Assembly: GCF_000300235.2 (NCBI RefSeq)
Contig: NZ_CP004388.1
Span: forward strand, 4,100,001-4,164,000
Reading direction: 5' to 3'
Source of the DNA: Thalassospira xiamenensis M-5 = DSM 17429
GTDB lineage: Bacteria; Pseudomonadota; Alphaproteobacteria; Rhodospirillales; Thalassospiraceae
DNA: 64,000 nt
Part shown: piece after piece, positions 1-7,786 of the stretch
Layout of the letters: every line of letters begins with the position of its first letter
Position numbering within the stretch: position 1 is the stretch's first letter
Notes under the pieces: generated by a model
What the model saw: the letters and a program-made list of their open reading frames with translations, nothing else
Database searches by the model: none
What the model was told of the DNA's origin: nothing
Program-made: the position numbers and the translations under genes

Positions 1-830
1 GTCGTCGGATCATAGCGCATCGGTTCGATGAATTGCTGAAGCCGCAAACCTGCCTTCTCGACAAAATCAAAAACCTCGTCCACACGATAGGCCCGATCCT
101 GCTGATGCAAAAGCAGATCGTAAAACCCGGAATCGCCCCCCTGGATATGGTCATTCACAAACGGGTTACGCTTCAACCAGTTTGTACCCGGCAGTGAATC
201 GAACAATGCCTTGCCAAGGTTAAGCCGTTTGCGCCCACCCGCCTCGGCAGAGAGGCGTTCCATCATTTCCTGCATATGGTAGACGCCGATCCGGCCAAGT
301 TCGCCATACACCATCAAACCCATACCGCCCCTGGGTTTAAGCGCATCTGCCAACGCCTTTAAACCGGCGTCCGGATCAGGCAGATGATGAAGCACCCCGC
401 AGCAATCAATATAATCAAACGGCCCATATTTCCCGGCCAGATCAACGAACGACCCGGTAACGAATTTGACACTCTTTTCAAGATTACGGCGCTTGATCCG
501 GGCCTCAGCGATCTTGCGCGAGCTTTCCGAAAGATCGATATAAACAATCTCGACCTTGGCCTTGCGATCACGCGCCTGCTGCGCGAGCATCACCAACGCA
601 TCTCCGGTGCCGCCCCCGGCAACAAGAACTTTTATCTTTTTGCCATCAGCCGATGGATCGCGGCCGCCAAACACGAAATGAACCACTTCGTCCCAATTGC
701 CGGGGGACCCTACGACAAGACGCTTGTCCTCATCTTTCGGGTCACGCGCCGGATAAGGAAATGTTTCATATTGCGCCCGTGTTTTGTCGGACGGTTGCGG
801 CGCGTCTGGCTTTTTCCGGATTTCGGACAT
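1..830 (-). CDS. Class I SAM-dependent methyltransferase (3' end outside window)
   Basis: The reverse frame reads 276 residues from ATG at 828-830 (MSEIRKKPDAPQ) and runs off the window edge, so the C-terminus is missing. Motif I is VLVAGGGTGDA (residues about 68-78). An acidic strand end follows at VEIVYIDLSE, then an FDYIDCCGVLHHLPDP segment typical of post-motif II in class I methyltransferases, and a KPRGGMGLMVYGE strand. The N-terminal YETFPYPARDPKDE stretch resembles proteins where a short-chain substrate-binding lead precedes the Rossmann fold. The substrate cannot be read from the sequence; small molecule or protein are both possible. It is separate from the minus-strand quinone reductase upstream (start 1949, stop 966). 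Confidence 0.85.
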   Translation of the reverse strand, partial: MSEIRKKPDAPQPSDKTRAQYETFPYPARDPKDEDKRLVVGSPGNWDEVVHFVFGGRDPSADGKKIKVLVAGGGTGDALVMLAQQARDRKAKVEIVYIDLSESSRKIAEARIKRRNLEKSVKFVTGSFVDLAGKYGPFDYIDCCGVLHHLPDPDAGLKALADALKPRGGMGLMVYGELGRIGVYHMQEMMERLSAEAGGRKRLNLGKALFDSLPGTNWLKRNPFVNDHIQGGDSGFYDLLLHQQDRAYRVDEVFDFVEKAGLRLQQFIEPMRYDPT

Positions 831-965
831 CTATAAATTCCAATGGATCAACAGGTGCTGTGGCAAGCCCGAAAACAAGCCTGCAAGCAGCAATGCTATC
901 AGGGACGGCAACATCCTATAAAATTTCAAGGATTTGATTAATAGAATAATCACCTTGGGACGAAC

Positions 966-1949
966 TCATTCCCGACACCGGATCACAAGCTTCCCTGTTG
1001 CGGTCCGGTTACGGATCGCCGCAAGTGCCTCCATCGCGTTTATCAGCGGATATGTCGCAGACACCAATGGCGATATTTCCCCAGACGACAGCAGCTCCAA
1101 AAGCTCGGCCATGCCAGCCTTTGCGATATCGGGGTTCTGTTCAAGATAAGCCCCGAAATAAAAGCCCAGTGCAGCAACATTCTTGACCAGAAGGATATTG
1201 GCAGGAATTTGTGGCACCGATCCGCTGGCAAATCCGATCAGAAGGATACGTCCCCCCGACGCAACACAGCGCAGGCTCTGATCAAACACATCGCCCCCGA
1301 CCGGATCATAAACCAAGTCGACACCTATTCGCCCGATGCGGGCACAGATTTCCTTTACCCGGGCCCGTATGCTTTCGGATTTGTAGTCAATTACATGATC
1401 CGCACCATGCGCTTTGGCGATGGCACATTTATCAGCCCCACCCGCGGTTGCGATCACGGTCGCGCCCAGAAGTTTCGCGCATTCCACCGCCGTCAGGCCA
1501 ACACCCCCGGCAGCCCCATGAACCAGAACCACTTCACCCGGCAGCAAATTGGCGCGATACTTCAAACCAAACCATGACGTTCCATACGCAATCTGGAATG
1601 CAGCCGCCACATTGAATTCAACATTTTCTGGCAACCCCGTCACAAGACTGGCATCAACCGAAATCCGACCGGCATATCCACCCCAGTCAGGCAGGGCCAT
1701 GACCCGGTCACCAATGGTAAAACCCTGAACGTTCGTCCCAATTGCAGAAACGGTACCGGCAATTTCAAACCCCGGCGCAAACGGACCAGTCGGGCGTTTC
1801 TGATATTTTCCCTCAAGAATCAGGGTATCGGCAAAATTAACGCCACAGGCGGCAATATCGATGATGATTTGATGGGCTTGTGCGATCGGTTCTTCGCAGT
1901 CGATCAGCATCGGCGCCTCGCCGAAAGCCTCGCATATCCATGCTTTCAT
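966..1949 (-). CDS. NADPH:quinone oxidoreductase, zinc-less MDR family
   Basis: This is a 327-residue zeta-crystallin-like quinone reductase of the medium-chain dehydrogenase superfamily, expected to be cytosolic and to reduce quinones or enones with NADPH. The N-terminal GroES-like domain contains the family segment GVNFADTLILEGKYQ (about residues 36-50). The Rossmann nucleotide-binding turn is VLVHGAAGGVGL (141-152). The structural and catalytic zinc cysteines of alcohol dehydrogenases are absent, as in true QORs. The length is normal. The ATG at 1949 has a GGAAGA ribosome site upstream. It stands alone on the minus strand. Confidence 0.9.
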   Translation of the reverse strand: MKAWICEAFGEAPMLIDCEEPIAQAHQIIIDIAACGVNFADTLILEGKYQKRPTGPFAPGFEIAGTVSAIGTNVQGFTIGDRVMALPDWGGYAGRISVDASLVTGLPENVEFNVAAAFQIAYGTSWFGLKYRANLLPGEVVLVHGAAGGVGLTAVECAKLLGATVIATAGGADKCAIAKAHGADHVIDYKSESIRARVKEICARIGRIGVDLVYDPVGGDVFDQSLRCVASGGRILLIGFASGSVPQIPANILLVKNVAALGFYFGAYLEQNPDIAKAGMAELLELLSSGEISPLVSATYPLINAMEALAAIRNRTATGKLVIRCRE

Positions 1950-2066
1950 CGCTGTCTTCCATCTTATGATCCTGCCCGATCACGCACAGTGTGCCGTGCA
2001 CGCAGCGATCAGACAAGCGAAAGACAGATACGGTATTGAAAACGGCGGAATACAGACAGGAACGGC

Positions 2067-2372
2067 TTAGAAAAACTTCTGACGCCTGCGTTTTCGCGTC
2101 ACCAGCAAAAGAAGTATTCCGGGCACCAGCAATATGACAAACGCCGGGGCCAATAGCACGGGCACAAACGCATTGTCCCAAATCCAGGCCGAGATATAGC
2201 GCTGGATCACGGACTGTAACAGGTTCAGGCTTCCGGCATCCAACCGATACCAGAGCTCCCCTGCCGCGACAAAGCGGAACGTTCCCGTCTGAAGCGAGGT
2301 AATGCCATCACCGACCAGTACAGCAAGACTGGAAAACAGCAATATCCATCCCAACGCTCTGAAAAGCCACAT
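2067..2372 (-). CDS. Small conserved-type membrane protein, unknown function
   Basis: A 101-residue protein with two strongly hydrophobic segments: residues about 5-25 (ALGWILLFSSLAVLVGDGIT) and about 70-91 (FVPVLLAPAFVILLVPGILL), ending in a basic RKRRRQKFF tail. The spacing (TM, a loop with TFRFVAAGELWYRL, SLNLLQSVIQRYI, TM) resembles small alphaproteobacterial inner-membrane proteins I remember as uncharacterised. No catalytic motif is visible. It lies upstream of the quinone reductase on the same strand with a 117-bp gap, so co-transcription is possible but not shown. Confidence 0.65.
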   Translation of the reverse strand: MWLFRALGWILLFSSLAVLVGDGITSLQTGTFRFVAAGELWYRLDAGSLNLLQSVIQRYISAWIWDNAFVPVLLAPAFVILLVPGILLLLVTRKRRRQKFF

Positions 2373-2641
2373 AGCCGTCTCCGAATTCCCGGTCTGAACT
2401 TTTCGTTATCATCACAGACATGCCGACGGCTTTGCCCCGTCAGCATAAAGGTTTCTGCGAATCACCCTATCGTCCCGGTACATCTGGAACCATAGCCTGA
2501 AACCTTAGAGGCGATTAATCAACAAGAAGTAAATATTGGACAAATTGCTACAACTTTATCGGTCAAGTGATTGTAAAAATGGCATTTGTTGGCTGTTTGG
2601 ATAGTGACCAGAACAAACATCAAAAAGTAAGGGATTTTGCC

Positions 2642-2670
2642 TTGTCAACCGGGATCGGGTCGGCTAATGT
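2642..2670 (+). promoter_or_regulatory. Candidate sigma-70 promoter for tRNA-Ser
   Basis: TTGTCA (2642-2647) and TAATGT (2665-2670) are separated by 17 bp and lie about 35 bp upstream of the tRNA 5' end, which fits a short leader. The rest of the 2373-2705 gap shows nothing else I can support. Confidence 0.5.
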
Positions 2671-2705
2671 CCGCCCGCTTTCGCGATATATACAAGATCG
2701 CATGT

Positions 2706-2795
2706 GGAGAGGTGGCCGAGTGGTTTAAGGCGCACGCCTGGAAAGCGTGTTGGGGTGTAAGCCCCTCAGGGGTTCGAATCCCCTCCTCTCTGCCA
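2706..2795 (+). tRNA. tRNA-Ser (anticodon GGA), CCA encoded
   Basis: The acceptor strand GGAGAGG pairs with CCTCTCT, including a G-U first pair. The D-arm is GCCGAGTGGTTTAAGGC, the anticodon stem-loop is CACGCCTGGAAAGCGTG with GGA as anticodon, and there is a long class II variable arm. The T-arm is AGGGGTTCGAATCCCCT. The 3' CCA is encoded at 2793-2795. The length of 90 nt is typical of tRNA-Ser. Confidence 0.97.
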
Positions 2796-2968
2796 CTTTG
2801 CAGCCTGCGGGCCGCAGCGATACCAAAAGCTGCAAAAAACTTCCCTTCTTCGATGTGAAATACGAAAATGCGCGCACAACTTTTGTGTGTCGTGTTTCTT
2901 ATTGCCCGCTAAACTGCACGGTAAGGCACAAATCAGGTACCTGCATCATCATAGGGACGTGGCAAAAC

Positions 2969-4771
2969 ATGGCGACAATTGAAGGCGGCTTTCTGCATAC
3001 GGCGGTTCTTTTCCTCGGTGCGGCCGTGGTTGCAGTACCGATCTTCAAAAAGCTGCGTCTGGGTTCCGTGCTGGGTTATCTGTGCGCCGGGGCACTGATC
3101 GGGCCGTTTGGCCTTGCCATGATTGCGGAACCGGAAGAAGTTTTGCATTTCGCCGAATTTGGCGTTGTTCTTCTGCTGTTTATTATCGGTCTTGAATTGC
3201 GCCCCCAACGCCTGTGGGCAATGAAAAGCGAGATTTTCGGGCTGGGGATGGCGCAGGTGGCCATCACCGCCGCCCTTCTTTACGCCGCCCTGATTGCATT
3301 TGACTGGCCATGGCAGCAGGCGATGATTGCCGCCCTTGCCCTGTCCTTGTCCTCAACCGCGTTTGCCCTTCAAATCCTTGAAGAAAAGGGCACGCTTAAC
3401 AGCGACCATGGCAACACAGCCTTTTCAATCCTGCTGTTTCAGGATCTTGCTATCGTACCACTAATCGCGCTTGTCGCGTGGCTCAGCCCGATAAGTGACG
3501 GCGACGAAGCGGGTACCGACTGGATTTATATCGCCAAAACCATCGGTGCAATTGCGTTGGTCATCGGGGCTGGGAAATATCTGCTTAATCCGTTTTTCCG
3601 CATCATCGCCCTGACCCGCGCGCAGGAAATCTTCACATCCGCAGCACTGCTGCTCGTGATTGGCGCGGCTCTTTTGATGCAGGCCGTCGGGCTTTCTATG
3701 GCACTTGGCGCATTTCTGGTCGGTGTCATGTTGGCGGATTCCGAATATCGCCACCAACTTGAAACCGATATCGAACCGTTTCGCGGCATTCTGCTCGGTT
3801 TGTTTTTCATCGCGGTCGGCATGTCGGTCAACTGGCCGCTTGTCGCGGATAATATCGGGATCGTCCTGGCATCGGTTGCTGGTCTGATGGCAATCAAGGG
3901 GATCGTCGTTTATGGACTGGCCCGGATATTTGGCAAATGTCACGCAACCGCATGGCGGACTGCGGTCACCATCCCGCAGGGCGGCGAATTTGCCTTTGTC
4001 CTGTTTAGTCTGGCGACATCGCTTGCGGTCATCAGCTCCACACGCGCCAACCTTCTGACCGCCATCGTCACCCTTTCGATGGCTGCCACCCCGCTTGTCG
4101 GTGCGATTGCCGAAAAACTGTCGGCCAAGCTTCGCAAGGATGATCAGCCCGATGTCGATGGCGTTGAAACAGCTGAACTGCAATCAGTGGTCATTGTCGG
4201 CTTTGGCCGTTTCGGACAGATCATTTCACGTGTTATGGCAGCCCGCGGCATCAATGCCACCGCAATCGACAACGACCCGAAACGTATTCAGATGGCCAGC
4301 CTCTATGGCAACAAGGTCTATTTCGGTGATGTCCGGAGAAGTGATGTTCTTGCCACCGCCGGGGCGGCGAATGCCGATCTGATCTGTCTGTGTATAAATG
4401 ATCGTGACGCGACCACACAGGCCGCCAAATATATCAGCGAACTGTTTCCCAAATCGAAACTGCTGGTGCGCGTTTATGACCGCAACCATGCACTTGATCT
4501 GATGGAAATCGGGCTTGGCGTGGAACAGCTTTATCGCGAAACCTTTGATACGGGTGTTTCCATGGCACGACACGGGCTTTCAATGCTTGAAACCGAACAG
4601 GATGTGATTGATCAGATTGCTGATGAATTTCGCCGTCGTGATATCGACATGCTGCACGCACAAGTGGCCGAAGGCCGCATTGCGGGCATGGCAAAGGTTC
4701 ATGAAAGCTATCAGCTTGACCGCAACGATGCCCGCACCAACAAGGATGACCCGGCAATGTCGCGGCTGTAA
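2969..4771 (+). CDS. CPA2-family monovalent cation:H+ antiporter with RCK domain (Kef type)
   Basis: A 600-residue inner-membrane cation/proton antiporter of the KefB/KefC class. About 390 N-terminal residues are hydrophobic with 12-13 membrane segments and carry LGYLCAGALIGPFGL, VVLLLFIIGLEL and FLVGVMLADSEYRHQLE, all standard for Na_H_Exchanger domains. From about residue 405 an RCK_N/TrkA-N Rossmann domain begins with VIVGFGRFGQ, so nucleotide or glutathione gating is expected. The open frame extends upstream to 2747 through the tRNA, which is not credible. The ATG at 2969 (MATIEGGFLHTAVLF) starts just before the first membrane segment. It converges on the Nudix gene with only 12 bp between stop codons. 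Confidence 0.92.
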   Translation: MATIEGGFLHTAVLFLGAAVVAVPIFKKLRLGSVLGYLCAGALIGPFGLAMIAEPEEVLHFAEFGVVLLLFIIGLELRPQRLWAMKSEIFGLGMAQVAITAALLYAALIAFDWPWQQAMIAALALSLSSTAFALQILEEKGTLNSDHGNTAFSILLFQDLAIVPLIALVAWLSPISDGDEAGTDWIYIAKTIGAIALVIGAGKYLLNPFFRIIALTRAQEIFTSAALLLVIGAALLMQAVGLSMALGAFLVGVMLADSEYRHQLETDIEPFRGILLGLFFIAVGMSVNWPLVADNIGIVLASVAGLMAIKGIVVYGLARIFGKCHATAWRTAVTIPQGGEFAFVLFSLATSLAVISSTRANLLTAIVTLSMAATPLVGAIAEKLSAKLRKDDQPDVDGVETAELQSVVIVGFGRFGQIISRVMAARGINATAIDNDPKRIQMASLYGNKVYFGDVRRSDVLATAGAANADLICLCINDRDATTQAAKYISELFPKSKLLVRVYDRNHALDLMEIGLGVEQLYRETFDTGVSMARHGLSMLETEQDVIDQIADEFRRRDIDMLHAQVAEGRIAGMAKVHESYQLDRNDARTNKDDPAMSRL

Positions 4772-4783
4772 TTATCCGGTCCG

Positions 4784-5317
4784 TTAACCTTGGGCAAAAG
4801 CCCGAAGCTTGTCGCGCATCACCAGAACCGAATGCTCGTCGGTGTAATCTTCGAGGCGGTCCAAAGCCACCCATGCCAGATCATCGGATTCATCGGTGAT
4901 TTTAAGCGGATCGCGCATATCGGCCTCGAATAGGAACCGCATGTCATAATGCAGATGTGCAGGCCCCTTGGCATTTTCGGGAATTTCGTGGATATCGATA
5001 TCAAATATCGCTGACGACAAGGGCCGTATCCACGAAAGACCGCTTTCCTCATAGGCTTCGCGCTGGGCGACAAACAATACGTCGCGCACTCCATCACAAT
5101 GCCCGCCAAGCTGAAGCCAGCGTTTAAGCTTCCGGTGATGGGTCAGCACCACATGACTGCGTTCCGAATTCACGACAAAAGCCGATCCCGTGACATGTGA
5201 CGTTACCGGATCATTTTCAAATGCCTTGGGTTCACCTGCGATAAAGTCACTGATACGCATGTGATTTTCCAGGTCACGATCAGACTGTGAGACAAAGCTG
5301 GCAAGGTCGATCTGCAT
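4784..5317 (-). CDS. NUDIX hydrolase
   Basis: A 177-residue Nudix protein. The box reads GHCDGVRDVLFVAQREAYEE followed by SGL (about residues 93-115). The REAYEE helix carries the metal-binding glutamates, but the conserved Glu between the glycine and the RE motif is Arg here. That pattern is common in the subfamily with a GGHxDG entry, so activity is still plausible. The substrate (nucleoside diphosphate derivative) is not predictable. The ATG at 5317 begins MQIDLASFVSQSD. Confidence 0.88.
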   Translation of the reverse strand: MQIDLASFVSQSDRDLENHMRISDFIAGEPKAFENDPVTSHVTGSAFVVNSERSHVVLTHHRKLKRWLQLGGHCDGVRDVLFVAQREAYEESGLSWIRPLSSAIFDIDIHEIPENAKGPAHLHYDMRFLFEADMRDPLKITDESDDLAWVALDRLEDYTDEHSVLVMRDKLRAFAQG

Positions 5318-5413
5318 GATATTCCGGTGTTTGAAATTGACGGTTTGCCGACCCTAGCCGAAGCCGCCACAACAGAACAACCGAAAACCCGGAAGCATAA
5401 AGACGAAGCCAAC

Positions 5414-6070
5414 CTATTTCCGGACGATCAGATTTACCGCCTCGGAAATCTCCGTTCCCCCATCGGTCAGTTCAAGAATCTCCCGCCGGATTTCCGGGGT
5501 TTCGATCAATTTGGCGAGAAACTGCGCAACATTGCCACGCTTGACCGTGCCGTAAGGGATGGCAAATCCGGCGTTCACGCGCCCGTCCTGATCTTCATGC
5601 AACAATGTTCCCGGCCGGAGGATCACCCAATCGGCATCGGATGCCGCAACATCCGCATCGGCGCGCTTTTTCTCGGTCATATAATGTTCAAACCGCGGGT
5701 TGGGGTCTTTGCCGCGCCCGGCTTCGGGGAAGGCAGAAACAAGATAAAGCCGCGAAATGCCTTCCTGCTTCATCGCGGCCACCACATGCCCCGGTCCGTC
5801 GCCGTCAATCCGCGTGGTCCGGTCAAGGCCGCTTCCTGCCGCCCCGGATGAAAAAACAACAATGTCGTGGCCCCAGATCAAAGGGGCGAGCGTTTCTGCC
5901 GTCAGTTCCATCAAGTCACCGAGAACCGGCGTAATCCCCGCATTCCTGACGTTGTCGGCCTGTTCGGGTTTGCGATGCAGGCCCGTAACCTGATGCCCAT
6001 TTGCCAGTAAAAGCGGTGCCAGACGATGCCCGATACCACCCGTGACGCCGATAATGAAAATGCGTGCCAT
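5414..6070 (-). CDS. NAD(P)-binding oxidoreductase, atypical SDR (YwnB/YtfG-like)
   Basis: A 218-residue protein starting MARIFIIGVTGGIGHRL, the TGxxGxxG dinucleotide turn of NmrA/atypical short-chain dehydrogenases at residues 10-16. A DLMELTAETLAPLIWGHDIVV region and the ADWVILRPGTL segment are typical of the small NAD(P)H-binding subgroup that lacks a strict YxxxK. The reaction is unknown; members are often linked to redox or electrophile stress. An AGGCAGGA ribosome site precedes the ATG. The divergent DJ-1 gene begins 195 bp away. Confidence 0.82.
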   Translation of the reverse strand: MARIFIIGVTGGIGHRLAPLLLANGHQVTGLHRKPEQADNVRNAGITPVLGDLMELTAETLAPLIWGHDIVVFSSGAAGSGLDRTTRIDGDGPGHVVAAMKQEGISRLYLVSAFPEAGRGKDPNPRFEHYMTEKKRADADVAASDADWVILRPGTLLHEDQDGRVNAGFAIPYGTVKRGNVAQFLAKLIETPEIRREILELTDGGTEISEAVNLIVRK

Positions 6071-6265
6071 ATCCTGCCTCTATCCTTCGCATCGGAAATC
6101 GAACCTACCTGAAAACTAGTTTGCGCCCCCGTGATGTCAACAAAGCCCGGCGTCACCGCGCAGCATGCAGATGGGCATGAAATTGCCACAAGAAATTTTG
6201 GAACGTTTTGAAATCACAGCCGTTGGTGAGGTGTAACGCTCGACATCAATGAAAGGAGAGACGTT

Positions 6266-6823
6266 ATGCCTGCGATTGATACCGCAAAGATTCTTATTCT
6301 CGCTACCGACGGTTATGAACGGTCGGAACTGCGCGTTCCGCTTGATAAGCTCTCGACCCATGGGGCAGATGTCAAAATAGCATCGCCCAAATCATCCCCG
6401 ATCAAAAGCTGGGATAAAAAGGACTGGGGCGACACCGTCGAGGTCGATATCGAAGTCAAAGATGTCGATATCAACGATTACGACGCGCTGGTTATCCCCG
6501 GCGGTCAGATCAACCCCGATCTTCTGCGCAATGACGAGGCATCCGTCAGTCTGGTCCGCGAATTTGTCGCGTCAGGCAAACCGGTTGCAGCAATTTGCCA
6601 CGGCCCATGGCTTCTGGTCGAAGCCGGTGCCCTGCGCGGGCGCGCAGCAACCTCATACAGTTCGATCAAAACCGACTTGCTAAATGCCGGTGCAGTCTGG
6701 CGCGACGAACCGGTGGTCTGCGATCAGGCCATCATCACGTCGCGCAATCCCAACGATCTTGATGCCTTTGTTTCCAAGATCGTCGAGGAAGTTAGCGAAG
6801 GCAAACACAGGCGCGCGGCCTGA
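6266..6823 (+). CDS. DJ-1/PfpI family protein (type 1 glutamine amidotransferase-like)
   Basis: A 185-residue DJ-1/PfpI-fold protein. The nucleophile-elbow Cys111 lies in AAICHGPWLL with His112 next to it, and the conserved acidic partner is Glu18 in TDGYERSEL, so the catalytic pair is intact. Members act as proteases, glyoxalases or deglycases; the sequence does not decide between them. An AAAGGAGAG ribosome site sits 5 nt before the ATG. The gene is monocistronic, with a long perfect hairpin just after it. Confidence 0.9.
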   Translation: MPAIDTAKILILATDGYERSELRVPLDKLSTHGADVKIASPKSSPIKSWDKKDWGDTVEVDIEVKDVDINDYDALVIPGGQINPDLLRNDEASVSLVREFVASGKPVAAICHGPWLLVEAGALRGRAATSYSSIKTDLLNAGAVWRDEPVVCDQAIITSRNPNDLDAFVSKIVEEVSEGKHRRAA

Positions 6824-6856
6824 CAAGCCGCATGAAAGGCAGCCTTGCCCGCAACT

Positions 6857-6891
6857 GCACACGGACGGATGGGAACCATCCGTCCGTGTGC
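6857..6891. terminator. Perfect 16-bp hairpin between convergent genes
   Basis: GCACACGGACGGATGG (6857-6872) pairs without mismatch with 6876-6891 across a GAA triloop. No U-tract follows on either strand, so it is not a classical intrinsic terminator. It may block 3' exonucleases or work with Rho. It sits between the DJ-1 gene (+) and the last gene of the tyrosinase operon (-). Confidence 0.65.
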
Positions 6892-6937
6892 GCATCAGCA
6901 ATCCGATCACCCTACTCCGGACCCTTATTCCGACCCC

Positions 6938-7786
6938 TTATTCCGGGCACGGATCCTTGGCATTCAGAAGATTGCCGGTCGAATACCAGATATCATGCAC
7001 GCCCTGGCTCAGATCAAGGCGTACCGGTGCATCTTCTCTCCCTTGAAACAGGGTGTCATAAACCTTGGCTTGCAGCGGTGAACTGCACCCCAATGGCTGG
7101 GTTGGCATCCCGGGAAAATCAAGCTCAAGCCCCGCTTCGATCTGGGTTTGCGAAAACTCATCGGGCGGCGATGGCAATGTCAGAATATTCTGAAAATCAG
7201 GATCCCGGGCGATGTAATGCGTCAGATGCGCCTCATCCCCATAGCCAAACAGGTAATAGACAAGCTCGGCCGGTTGATCGATCCCGAAATTGAAATGCCG
7301 GAAAATAACGACATCCTCGATCTCAACCGCGACATTATCCAGTAATACCGGTCCCGGTGTCCCGCCGCCTGCATTGGAATAACCGTCATAGACTGTCGCG
7401 GTAAAGCTGGTCACCCTGCCTGATTTGATATCGGGCAGGGTGAATTTGTCATCATCGACATTGATCAGGTTATAGGGCTTATCAGGATTGGCTGCGCGCA
7501 ATTTACGGTACTGCGCCATCGCATCATCCGTCAGATGCGCGCGCAGAACCATCTGGTACATATGCTTTTCCTGCGTAAACATCGGCATATGCAGCAAAAA
7601 CAGCGTTTCCGATCCAACCATAAACATGCCGTGATTGCCCGGTGCATCGGCTTCGGCCCCATTACTGGTATGGCTCATTTCACCCATCGGCGGATGGGCC
7701 TTCGCCATCTCCACCAAACCAGAAAACATGGTAACGGTAACCGCGATCATTATCGCCGGTTTCCTGAAGACAAGAGGTCCGATCAT
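6938..7786 (-). CDS. Secreted His/Met-rich protein of tyrosinase operon, possible copper donor
   Basis: A 282-residue protein I do not recognise. An N-terminal signal peptide (residues about 1-30) ends in an Ala-Lys-Ala type signal peptidase I site, so the predicted mature protein begins with His31. Residues 31-79 hold five His and eight Met (HPPMGEMSH, NHGMFM, HMPMF, HMYQM), a density typical of copper handling. The rest looks beta-rich, with a C-terminal Cys pair (GCSSP and KDPCPE). The ATG at 7786 overlaps the stop of the haem-c gene by four bases (ATGA), so translation is coupled. A longer open frame upstream lies inside that gene and is rejected. By position it could serve the tyrosinase as the MelC1 caddie does in Streptomyces. 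That is inference; no homology to MelC1 is seen. Confidence 0.75.
   Translation of the reverse strand: MIGPLVFRKPAIMIAVTVTMFSGLVEMAKAHPPMGEMSHTSNGAEADAPGNHGMFMVGSETLFLLHMPMFTQEKHMYQMVLRAHLTDDAMAQYRKLRAANPDKPYNLINVDDDKFTLPDIKSGRVTSFTATVYDGYSNAGGGTPGPVLLDNVAVEIEDVVIFRHFNFGIDQPAELVYYLFGYGDEAHLTHYIARDPDFQNILTLPSPPDEFSQTQIEAGLELDFPGMPTQPLGCSSPLQAKVYDTLFQGREDAPVRLDLSQGVHDIWYSTGNLLNAKDPCPE

Noticed and set aside
2706..2795. tRNA-Ser as an integration site
   Set aside because: No integrase, direct repeat of the tRNA 3' end, or composition change is seen next to it.
3461..4183. 240-codon minus-strand frame inside the CPA2 antiporter
   Set aside because: The antiporter has continuous membrane and RCK motifs; this frame is a shadow.
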